Source: Myxococcales bacterium
Lineage (GTDB): Bacteria; Myxococcota_C; UBA6777
Assembly (NCBI GenBank): GCA_020632975.1
Contig: JACKEL010000006.1
Span: 293,786-357,785 of the forward strand
Direction of reading: 5' to 3'
DNA length: 64,000 bases
Shown here: positions 28,496 through 36,947 of the stretch, piece after piece
Layout: each line of letters begins with the position of its first letter
How positions within the stretch are numbered: position 1 is the stretch's first letter
The notes under the pieces: model-generated
What the model saw: the letters and a program-made list of their open reading frames with translations, nothing else
Databases searched by the model: none
What the model was told of the DNA's origin: nothing
Made by a program: the position numbers and the translations under genes

Positions 28496-30898
28496 TTAGT
28501 TCCTTGCAGGCCCTGTCAATGGCCAAAGCGTGATTTGAGGGTGTCCTCTATGGAGGATCAACAAGTGACGCGGATGTTGGAGGATCTTAATGGGCGCCCC
28601 ACCCACTTGAAAACGTTCTGTTTCGGCTCCGCGTTGCAAATCGATAATGCTCAACGTCCCATCTCCACTATTGGCGACAAGGACGTGATTGCGCGAGAGC
28701 AACGCCATGTCCGCAGGCATCTTTCCAACAGGAACCTGAACGATCCCAGAAAGATTGCTTCGATCCCAAAGCGAAAAGAGCCCATCTTGGGGATGCAAGA
28801 CCGCCAGCCCTGAAGCTGTCGCCAAAAGCATCGAACCAACCGAAGGAAGCGTACACTCTGCGATCGGTTGGCCACCAGGAAAGCGATAAGACACAACACG
28901 CATCCCGCTTTCCAAAAGTGCGTAGAGACGGTCCACTTGGACTTCGAGAGACAACACAGGTTGATGACAATGGATGCGCTGCCAAGGTTGTGTGTCGTTG
29001 CCCTCATCCAAACGCCAAGGCGCCAGAGGCTCCACGCCTCCTCCCCACGACGCACTTTGTTGGTTGAGCACCACAGAAGCGTCTTCTTCGCCTACACTTC
29101 CAGGGATACCATCAGGAAAAAGAGAACCCGACATCTGGGTAGGCTCTTCTTCTTCAAACATGGCGGGATACTGGGGAGCAGCGTCGGGTGGCGGAGCCCC
29201 AAAAGCAGAGGGAGCCCCAGAAGGTGCCCCAAAGACCGCTCCACCTGGAGAAGCCACGGGGCTGGTCGCCGTGGAGGAAGCAGCCACAGCTGCCGCAGCA
29301 CCCGAAAAATCAAACGGTGCCATCTGGGTAGGTTCTTCTTCCTCAAACATCGGGGGCGGAGAAAAGCCTCCAGGGGCCCCTGAGCGATCAGGAGGCTCAG
29401 CAAATGCGCTAGCAGGCCGTTGCTGCGGGATATTTGTTCCAGAGTAGTGACGCGGCGCAGGTGTAGAAGCAGAGGGACGCGGGATCGGTGTACCCGCCCG
29501 ACCTTGGGGGATAAACGGTGAAGGAGCAGACTGCGCCCCTACATCACGGGGTTCTATAGAGACAGGATAGGGAGAGCCACCACGAGCATCTTCTCGCGGC
29601 AAAGGCAAGACCCCAAGCTGTCCGCTGCTTCCGCCCGGACGAGGTGTACCAGGTCGATGATCAAGCATCCCTCCATCGTTGGACAAAGGGAACGGAGAAC
29701 GACGCGGATCTTGTGGAGAGCCAGGATTCGAAAAAGGCCTACCTGTGGGAACTTGGGGATGCTCACTACTCGAACGACTTCCTTCTGTACGCCCCATCTG
29801 AGGCGCCCCAACACGTGGTTGTTCGCCACTATAACCAGCACCCACGCGTGGACGCTCACCACTGTAACCACCGCCAATACGGGCTTGTTCACCACTGTAA
29901 CCACCGCCAATGCGCGACTGCTCGCCACTGTAGCCACCACCCACGCGTGGTTGTTCACCACTGTAACCCACACGTGGTCGTTCACCCGTGACATGACCCA
30001 CACGAGGTTGCTCGCTGCTTGGAAAACCTGGCGGGGGTCTTGTGGGAACGCGCGGTTGTTCACCTGTGTTGTGACGCGATGGAGGCGCAAAAGAACGAGG
30101 CGCTGAAGAAGCTGGAGGGTTTGAAGGGAAAGGTCCAGGCTTCTGGAGTTGCAAAGCCCCACCAGAAGGCTCTTTTCGAGGAAAAGCAGACGGGCTGTTT
30201 TGCGAAGAAGAAGAAGGAGGAGGTTTGGGCAGCGGCAACGTGTTGAGCACTGGACGCTCTTCGGGCTCTGACGCACCGCCCCCCTGTTTTTCTTCTAAAA
30301 GCTTACCCAACTCGCGCAGTCGTTTTTGGACAAGAGGATAGCGCTCATTCAGTTGGACAACTTGTTGGTAGATCTCGATCGCGCGTTCGATTTCACCGCG
30401 CGATGCGGCTTGTTCGGCTTCTCTCCCCAAACGTGCAGCAAGGATCAAGTCTGCGTGAGAGGGTCGTTTTTCCGAGCGGCCTGTGGGCGAGACTTGTTCT
30501 TCAGGGCGTGGCGTTTTTTCTGGATCAAAGTTTTGCATGGAGGCCGCAACATGTTGCGCTTCCATCCAACGCCCACGATCGCGATGCAAGATAGGTGCAT
30601 CTTCGCGGATCAGATTTTTGTCCAAAAGGATCTTTAGATGTTCGATACGATTAATAGGATAATTCTTACCAAAGAGGTGCAATGTGATGACAGCGTCCCC
30701 ACCCTCGGGGGCCATCTTCTTTAACAAAGCCTCCAGTTCAGGACGGATGGTCATCGGTTCCATGGCTGGGTCCAGCATATGCGAAGGTGGACGCAAAGCT
30801 GTCCCCCCCTCATCGGCTCCTTGGAGAGAAGCACCGCACTGGATACAAACACGCGCATTCTCGCGATTTTGAGTCGAACATGAAGGGCAACGACGCAT
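28496..30898 (-). CDS. Zinc-ribbon, TPR and beta-propeller-like scaffold protein with GYSGEQ repeats
   Basis: An 800-residue protein of unknown role. The start at 30898 (MRRCPSCSTQNREN) is chosen because the zinc ribbon CPSC..CIQCG begins there. A small domain (about 60-115, VITLHLFGKNYPINRIEHLK) follows, then a TPR-like helical hairpin (about 150-215). A long Pro/Ser-rich low-complexity region (about 225-620) includes five 11-residue GGYSGEQPRVG-type repeats and two near-copies of FEEEEPTQM. The last 170 residues look like propeller blades (VANSGDGTLSIIDLQRGAE). No signal peptide or membrane span is visible. It is coupled to hemW by a one-base gap. Confidence 0.75.
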   Translation of the reverse strand: MRRCPSCSTQNRENARVCIQCGASLQGADEGGTALRPPSHMLDPAMEPMTIRPELEALLKKMAPEGGDAVITLHLFGKNYPINRIEHLKILLDKNLIREDAPILHRDRGRWMEAQHVAASMQNFDPEKTPRPEEQVSPTGRSEKRPSHADLILAARLGREAEQAASRGEIERAIEIYQQVVQLNERYPLVQKRLRELGKLLEEKQGGGASEPEERPVLNTLPLPKPPPSSSSQNSPSAFPRKEPSGGALQLQKPGPFPSNPPASSAPRSFAPPSRHNTGEQPRVPTRPPPGFPSSEQPRVGHVTGERPRVGYSGEQPRVGGGYSGEQSRIGGGYSGEQARIGGGYSGERPRVGAGYSGEQPRVGAPQMGRTEGSRSSSEHPQVPTGRPFSNPGSPQDPRRSPFPLSNDGGMLDHRPGTPRPGGSSGQLGVLPLPREDARGGSPYPVSIEPRDVGAQSAPSPFIPQGRAGTPIPRPSASTPAPRHYSGTNIPQQRPASAFAEPPDRSGAPGGFSPPPMFEEEEPTQMAPFDFSGAAAAVAASSTATSPVASPGGAVFGAPSGAPSAFGAPPPDAAPQYPAMFEEEEPTQMSGSLFPDGIPGSVGEEDASVVLNQQSASWGGGVEPLAPWRLDEGNDTQPWQRIHCHQPVLSLEVQVDRLYALLESGMRVVSYRFPGGQPIAECTLPSVGSMLLATASGLAVLHPQDGLFSLWDRSNLSGIVQVPVGKMPADMALLSRNHVLVANSGDGTLSIIDLQRGAETERFQVGGAPIKILQHPRHLLILHRGHPQITLWPLTGPARN
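29805..29975 (-). repeat. 33-bp tandem repeat coding for GGYSGEQPRVG units
   Basis: Five in-frame copies of an 11-residue unit (GGYSGEQ[PSA]R[VI]G) lie within the linker of the 800-residue protein. Further degenerate GEQPRV and GERPRV copies lie just before it in the protein. Divergence between copies is mostly at the Pro/Ser/Ala and Val/Ile positions. Confidence 0.85.
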
Positions 30899-31120
30899 GC
30901 CAGATCTCGCTTTGTCGTATGAGAAAAGAACGCACAATCAACCCCATTTCAAAACCTGAAGATGGGGCCTACTTTTTGAGGAACAAGATGTACCTTGACG
31001 TACAAAGAGACCTCAGGTTGCATTAGTTAGCACCGAAGAGCAAGGAAAAGCAAGTTTCTCACGGCACCTCCCATCCGCCAAGATATCGGATGTTGCAAAC
31101 CAACCAAAGAGGATAACCTG

Positions 31121-33136
31121 TTGACCCAACAAACGCCCCTCCATGCTCCTGTTTCTTTCCAACATACTTTTTCTTTTTTTGAACAGGCGAAGCTCTGCAA
31201 CCAAGAAACAGTAGAAGAGACCGTCCTACACAATATGCAGCTACGCTGCCAAGGGATTCGCCAAACGCTGCAAAAATTAGCAGAATTTGTGCGCGACAAA
31301 CTCGCACCACTGCGTGATGACTTGGAAATCTATGTATCCCCATGTCACGCCTCCAAGCTCCCCGAGTCCCTTTTCTTCTCGTTGACTCGTGCGCAACAAG
31401 ACCCCACAGAAGACGCCCAACTTTATCTCCTGCTCCAAGAAGAAGGCGCTGAGATCGGATTTGGGTTTGGTCTCCGCGGAAAGCGCCGTGGTGTGAGCAA
31501 GATCGAACAACGCTTCTTTGACACACTGCGCCGCTTTCATCGCAAAGCAGAGCGCTATATCCATAATTTACAGAGACATACCTACCGTTTGTGGCCCTCC
31601 CCACAACAACCTCAAAATATGCCGTCCCTTTCGATTGCGGAGTGGAAAAAAAGCGGCGGCGTTGTGGTGCGCCTTCTCAATCGAGAATTGTTTCTGCGAG
31701 AAACAAGCTCTGTCGAAGGGATGGTCACGCAAGTCTTTGGCGAACTGATCGGGCTTTATGGCTTTTTGGATCGCACTTATACAGACATCCCTTATATCCG
31801 AACGCTTGGATACACCCTCCCCGAAGAACAAGAGCCTATCTTCATCGACGACGATCTCACTGAGCAACACGAAGCCTTGCAGGATATCGCTTTAGAGTTC
31901 GTGCGTTATGCCTCACAAGAAGGCTTTGTGCTAACACTTGAGTTGGCCCGCGCCTACATCCTCTCTTTGCAGACCAAACCTTTCGTGATCTTGTCGGGTG
32001 TTGCAGGGACAGGTAAAAGCCAACTCGCTCAACTCTTTGCAAGATTCCTCACAGAAGATGCCGAAGAACACGGAGAAAACCCACATATCGCACTATTGCC
32101 TGTGCGTCCAGACTGGCTTGATCCCCATGGAATCCTCGGATACGACGACAGCTTGACGGGTAGCTACCAAGCAACCCCTTTTCTTCGACTCCTTTTGCGG
32201 GCTCACCAAGACCCCGAGAATCCGTACTTTGCGATCCTCGACGAACTCAATCTCGCACGAACAGAGTATTATCTTTCGGACATCCTCTCCCTTTTAGAGA
32301 GCCGTCGTTACGGGAAAGAGGGTGAGTTGTTAGAGCAAGCTCCTCTGTACCTGCATCACCATACAGATCCACATCACATCGAAGATCCTCATGCGGGCCT
32401 TTTGGAGATCCCTTCGTCAGTCCCCATCCCACCGAATCTTTACATCATTGGCACGCTCAACCTCGACGAAACCACACATCGACTCAGCCCCAAAGTCCTT
32501 GACCGTGCACAGATGATCGAGTTGGAAGCTCCCTCACCATCGAGCTTTTTGCAATGGCTGACCAAACAGCGTTCCCCCTCGATGGCTCGTTCTCCTGGAC
32601 GTATCGCAAATCTGCGCGCTGCTTTTTCCCGAGATGCCTTGTTTAGCGCGCCCATCCCTCCCTCGCAGTGGAGCCAACCCCCTGAGTCTTTGGCCCAACT
32701 GGTCGCGCTTTTGGACACATTCTTTCTACTCTTTCAACAAGCGGGCTTTGGATTTGGCCTGCGTGTGGTGCAAGAAAGTCTGTTGTTTGCGGAGCATACT
32801 TGCCGCATGGTTGGGCTTTCTTCGTTCCATCTACCTTGGGTGATCGAACGCATCCTGTTGCAGAAGTTTTTGCCTCGTCTCCACGGTCCCAAACATCAGC
32901 TCGAAGAACTCTTGTCTCGTTTGCTGCTGCTTTGTTGGGCATATTGGGAAGAACCAGAGACACGCGAGCGACTGATCACACAAACAACATCACCCGAAGA
33001 AGTCGCGAAGCATCTGCGTTATGCCCATGATGAAGAGGCGTCCCCCGCCCCTGCTCACTTTCCCCAAGCCGCCCGAAAGATCGCCAAGATGATTCAAAAA
33101 CTCCAGCAAGATGGCTATGTGGACTTCCACGCCTGA
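31121..33136 (+). CDS. McrB-like AAA ATPase (dynein-related/AAA_5 subfamily)
   Basis: A 671-residue protein starting at TTG 31121, with AGAGGA 7 bases upstream; no ATG is available nearby. Residues 1 to about 250 are a non-ATPase N-terminal region (GFGFGLRGKRRGVSKIEQRF). The AAA core has Walker A GVAGTGKSQL (about 291-300), Walker B YFAILDELNLARTEYYLSDI, and the sensor/arginine-finger region YIIGTLNLDETTHRLSPKVL, which corresponds to the NTxD-type motif of McrB. A helical C-terminus follows. McrB proteins are the motor subunits of modification-dependent restriction, but no McrC nuclease follows: the next gene is convergent. A stand-alone motor or unrelated remodelling role is possible. Confidence 0.8.
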   Translation: MTQQTPLHAPVSFQHTFSFFEQAKLCNQETVEETVLHNMQLRCQGIRQTLQKLAEFVRDKLAPLRDDLEIYVSPCHASKLPESLFFSLTRAQQDPTEDAQLYLLLQEEGAEIGFGFGLRGKRRGVSKIEQRFFDTLRRFHRKAERYIHNLQRHTYRLWPSPQQPQNMPSLSIAEWKKSGGVVVRLLNRELFLRETSSVEGMVTQVFGELIGLYGFLDRTYTDIPYIRTLGYTLPEEQEPIFIDDDLTEQHEALQDIALEFVRYASQEGFVLTLELARAYILSLQTKPFVILSGVAGTGKSQLAQLFARFLTEDAEEHGENPHIALLPVRPDWLDPHGILGYDDSLTGSYQATPFLRLLLRAHQDPENPYFAILDELNLARTEYYLSDILSLLESRRYGKEGELLEQAPLYLHHHTDPHHIEDPHAGLLEIPSSVPIPPNLYIIGTLNLDETTHRLSPKVLDRAQMIELEAPSPSSFLQWLTKQRSPSMARSPGRIANLRAAFSRDALFSAPIPPSQWSQPPESLAQLVALLDTFFLLFQQAGFGFGLRVVQESLLFAEHTCRMVGLSSFHLPWVIERILLQKFLPRLHGPKHQLEELLSRLLLLCWAYWEEPETRERLITQTTSPEEVAKHLRYAHDEEASPAPAHFPQAARKIAKMIQKLQQDGYVDFHA

Positions 33137-33181
33137 GATCTGCTTGGCGAGCCTTCTGATTTTTCTTGTGCCGACGACCCA

Positions 33182-36100
33182 TTAGTCTTCTTTTTTAGAA
33201 GACTTCTTCACTTGCATCTCTTCGATGGCATCGTCCAAAAAGGACAACAACTCATCGTTGCTTGGGAAAGTCTCGTGGAAAGACATTTTTCCACCGAGGT
33301 CATCCAACAAAGACGAGCCTCCACCCGAGCTTTCCGCAACAGAGGCAGGGGTCAACAGAGAACCAAACATATCGTCCATGCTGCTAGAGCTAGGCGCTTC
33401 TTTCGCGGCACTTGGGGCTTTTGGTTCTGGCTCGCTGGCTTTTGGCTCGCTAGCTTCGGCCACAACAGCGGGTGCCTCTTCGCTTTTTTGAGGAGGGGTC
33501 TTGGTCTCTTCTTCCGCGATCACAGGTGCCGCAGTCACAGGGGGGATGGCCTCAGATACAACGTCGGCTTTCACATCGAGAGCATCGGGCTTTGCGATGG
33601 GCTCTTCTGCTTTGACAGGAGCCTTTGGCGTCTCTTCGGGCGTTGCAGGGTCTGTAGGTTTGGAGACATCCAATGTTCCAAACAAGTCATCCACCCCAAC
33701 AGAAGAAGACACGGGAGCCTTGATCGCAGCGGACTGAACCTCAGAGGACTCGGCTTGGCTTTGCGAAGGAGAAGAAGAGGGAGCTTGCAAAGACAACTCT
33801 TCTTTGGGGAGTTCGGGCACGCTCTCGCTGGGCGGAAGCGGGGCCAAGGCAAAGTCAGGCGCTTGGTTTTTAAGGGACAGACCTGCGAGTGCTTCTTGGG
33901 CTTCGACTTGGTGTTTGTGCTCCTCTTCTTCTTGGGCTTGAAGAGGTTTGTCTGGTTGAGAAAGCACATCAGACAAACGAGGGACTTTTTGTTTGGAGAG
34001 GGTCTGGTAAGCCTCCCACATATCGTCCTTTTCAGCACCTGTCGTATTCGCGGAGTCCCACTCTTTTTGGGCTTGTGGTGGGAAGGCTAACGGACGCGCG
34101 TCTTCTTCGGGATCGATAGAGAACAGCGGATCGTTGTTGTTGGAGATGGGCTTGGGCTTCGTCTCTTCTTCCGCAGGGATCGCGAAGATAGAGTTTGGAG
34201 GCGGCGGGGTTTGGGCACCTTGTGGTGCAGAAGGCAAATCAAAGAAGGAAGGCGTGATAAACGACGAAGGTTCGATGGTAGAGAGACGCGCATCACTTCC
34301 ACCAAGGTTGGGGGCTGCGTCATCTGTGAGAGGATAGCTCTCTTTTGCAAAGATATCCTCGTCGTCTTCTTTGGCGAAGAAGTCGCTTGGCTCATCGAGG
34401 GGAGCACTTGCATCTTTTTCGAGGATACTTGTGTTGAGACGTATCGCTTCTTCGGGCGATAGGATCTTGATGGCTCCACCCGAACGAGCGTCAGGAAAGA
34501 GATCATCGCCACCTTGTGGTACCTTCTTCTCTGCGATCTTGACGGTTTCGGTGGGTGGTGTGGAGGGTGCGTCCTCGATCGCTTCGTTTTTCTCGATGGC
34601 TTCGAGAGTTGAAGCATCGATGGCTGGCATCTCCATCGATGAAGAGGACGGGGCCGCCATCGGCGGGATCGCCAAAGGATCATCCACAACATCAGCAAGC
34701 GCATCTGCAAAAGCTTCGCGAGACTTGCGAAGTTCTTTGGCGGGAAGAGCAGGAGATTGGAGAGCGTGTCCACCTGTCTGTGCGGGTTGTGCAGGAGGAG
34801 ACTTTTCGGCGATCTTGGCGCTCTCTGCGAGGATTTCCGAGGGGACTTCCGTCTCGCCTGTTGCGGGAGAAAACTCGATCACACGGCGATGTTCGGGCAG
34901 CGCAACGATGGTCAAACGAGCCGCTGTTCCTGAAGAAAGAGCGCGCAGGTTCTCCGAAGCCAAACGGCTCCAAGGTCCCACACCAGCCTCTGAACAATCC
35001 TGCCACCACTTGCGCGCAAGTGTGGGATCTTGTTGCAAAAAGGCCAGTCCAGCTTGATGAAAACGGATGCGCCAAGGATCTTTTTCCCAACGCAAGGCTT
35101 GTTCAAGATCCGACTTGGCTCGTTCCAAATCGCCCTTCTCTGCGAGCAAAACAGCGCGGGCCAACAAAGCTTCGGGGAAGGCAGATGACTCCTGTAAAGC
35201 ATCTTCCAACGCAAGTAGCTGTTTTTCAGAGGAAAGCCCCCTCGAAGGATGAGCTTTTTCGTAGGCCTGGAAAGCAGCTTCGGAGATATCACCCGACTGG
35301 AGACGCTGCAAAAGATGCAGATCGTCTGTCACCATCGAGAAACCATCTCCCAAAGCAGTGATCTCAGAAAGGCGCTCTCCAGCTTCTTTGTATTTTCGTT
35401 CAGAAATCAAAGACACAGCCAAACGATGCGCACACAACTCCACTTTGTGTTGAAGTTCGCTCGTTTGTTCGGTGGCATTGGCTTTTTTGGCTTTTTTCCA
35501 GAGTTCCGCAAAGATCGGCAAAGCAAGATGAAACTCGCGCAACGCAAAACGCGCTTCTGCAAGTGCCCGAAGCAACGCAGGATCATCGTCTCGACTTTCG
35601 AGAGCTTTGCGCAAAGGCAATATCGCTCCCCAAGGATCGCCGACATCCATGCGGTCCAAGGCTTTTTCGAGCAAAGTCAGTTCAGGGCGACGGGAAAGTT
35701 CTTCGTCAAGGCGCTCATAAAGCGAAGAGATCCATTCGTGGTTTTGCAGACGCAACACACGCGCAAAAGCCGTACGAGCCCGCACTTTTCGGTGCGCAGC
35801 GAGCGAAGCCGAGCCCAAGTGGACCCACGCATTTACCCAATAAGGATTGACCCCAACCGCACGGTTGATGTAGCGGATGGCGACTTCAGGGCGCCCAGCT
35901 TGAAAGAAAGCCAACCCAGTGTCGTGCTGAAGTGGCGCAATAAACATGTAATCGTTGGCCAGCGGCTCAAGTCTGCGAAGGCGCGCGGTCGGTTCCTCAA
36001 GTTGTGAGGCTTCCTCAAGCACACGCGCAACTTCTGTATGCTCCTTGAGTTGGGCCACATCGCGGCGTGCATACAACAAAGCGACTTGACGTTCGGGCAA

Positions 36101-36595
36101 GTTGGGTTCTGCATCACGCAACAAACGAAGCGCAGCATCCGCCTCTTCAAGTTGAAAAGACTGTAGTGCCAACTCCGCCCACTGTCCCGCCAAAAAGCCG
36201 CACTTGGGATGGCGTTGGCAAAGTTCTCGAAGCCCTTTCAGACGATCGGGTCCAGCAGAAGGCAAACGCATCCACAAAGCATAGGCTCGCGGTGTGATGC
36301 TTTCTGTTTGAAGAGAAAGTGCGATCATCAAAAGTTCGGAATATTGGCGTTGTTGGCGCTCTGGCATCTGCTCGTACAGGTTGAGCGCTCGAGCAACATG
36401 ATCGCGTAGCAAAGCGATCTGAATCAAACCAGAGGTCGCACTTCCCGAGTTGGGCGACGCATCATTGGCTTTGAGAAAAGCCTCTTCAGCTTCATCCAAT
36501 TCACCGCGGGAAAGCGCTTCTTGTCCAATCTCGATCCAAGCCTGCGTTCCATGGCGCGGTTGAAACCATCTCTTGATGACATCTAACAAGCCCAT
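33182..36595 (-). CDS. Large TPR protein with acidic/proline-rich C-terminal half
   Basis: A 1137-residue cytoplasmic protein starting MGLLDVIKRWFQPRHG at 36595, with GAGGGCG upstream. Residues about 18-560 are tandem TPR-like helix pairs (AWIEIGQEALSRGELDEAEEAF, PYWVNAWVHLGSASLAAHRK, ALLRALAEARFALREFHLAL). From about 580 the sequence is Ala/Pro/Glu/Ser-rich and probably disordered. It carries scattered short hydrophobic/acidic motifs (DDLFG, DDMFGSLL) that could be docking sites, and ends in a Lys-rich tail. There is no signal peptide. Probably a scaffold; no operon partner. Confidence 0.75.
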   Translation of the reverse strand: MGLLDVIKRWFQPRHGTQAWIEIGQEALSRGELDEAEEAFLKANDASPNSGSATSGLIQIALLRDHVARALNLYEQMPERQQRQYSELLMIALSLQTESITPRAYALWMRLPSAGPDRLKGLRELCQRHPKCGFLAGQWAELALQSFQLEEADAALRLLRDAEPNLPERQVALLYARRDVAQLKEHTEVARVLEEASQLEEPTARLRRLEPLANDYMFIAPLQHDTGLAFFQAGRPEVAIRYINRAVGVNPYWVNAWVHLGSASLAAHRKVRARTAFARVLRLQNHEWISSLYERLDEELSRRPELTLLEKALDRMDVGDPWGAILPLRKALESRDDDPALLRALAEARFALREFHLALPIFAELWKKAKKANATEQTSELQHKVELCAHRLAVSLISERKYKEAGERLSEITALGDGFSMVTDDLHLLQRLQSGDISEAAFQAYEKAHPSRGLSSEKQLLALEDALQESSAFPEALLARAVLLAEKGDLERAKSDLEQALRWEKDPWRIRFHQAGLAFLQQDPTLARKWWQDCSEAGVGPWSRLASENLRALSSGTAARLTIVALPEHRRVIEFSPATGETEVPSEILAESAKIAEKSPPAQPAQTGGHALQSPALPAKELRKSREAFADALADVVDDPLAIPPMAAPSSSSMEMPAIDASTLEAIEKNEAIEDAPSTPPTETVKIAEKKVPQGGDDLFPDARSGGAIKILSPEEAIRLNTSILEKDASAPLDEPSDFFAKEDDEDIFAKESYPLTDDAAPNLGGSDARLSTIEPSSFITPSFFDLPSAPQGAQTPPPPNSIFAIPAEEETKPKPISNNNDPLFSIDPEEDARPLAFPPQAQKEWDSANTTGAEKDDMWEAYQTLSKQKVPRLSDVLSQPDKPLQAQEEEEHKHQVEAQEALAGLSLKNQAPDFALAPLPPSESVPELPKEELSLQAPSSSPSQSQAESSEVQSAAIKAPVSSSVGVDDLFGTLDVSKPTDPATPEETPKAPVKAEEPIAKPDALDVKADVVSEAIPPVTAAPVIAEEETKTPPQKSEEAPAVVAEASEPKASEPEPKAPSAAKEAPSSSSMDDMFGSLLTPASVAESSGGGSSLLDDLGGKMSFHETFPSNDELLSFLDDAIEEMQVKKSSKKED

Positions 36596-36947
36596 CGCGC
36601 CCTCGCTATCGACGTTTCGTCGTACATGCTCTCTCCGTGTTGCACTGCGTTTTTCTTGAAGCGATCCTTATAACATACCTTTTTCGAGTTCGACACCCCA
36701 TCGCAAACGCTGCGCGCTTCTTTTTCTCTACTCTTCAGCTCAACGACTGGATATTGTCACGTCACATCTTTGGCTTTTATGGCTTTTTTCAAGGCAATAC
36801 GCAACTTTTTCCTCATTCATCCGATATCCGACACACCAAAATCCAAAAGGATAAAAATCACCCATCACTCTCTCTTGACCATGTCTGATCCCTTGGCATA
36901 CACTCTCAAACTGTTCTTTTCACCCACCCCCAACAACGGAGGCTTCT
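36596..36947. other. 352-base intergenic region, no gene seen
   Basis: This separates the divergent TPR gene and the transglutaminase-like gene, so both promoters should be here. Short open frames exist but lack ribosome sites and family-like sequence. No repeat or stable hairpin stands out. A ribosome site (GGAGG) for the gene at 36948 lies at its right edge. Confidence 0.4.

Noticed and set aside
31121..36595. McrBC restriction system
   Set aside because: The second gene is a TPR protein on the opposite strand, not an McrC nuclease.
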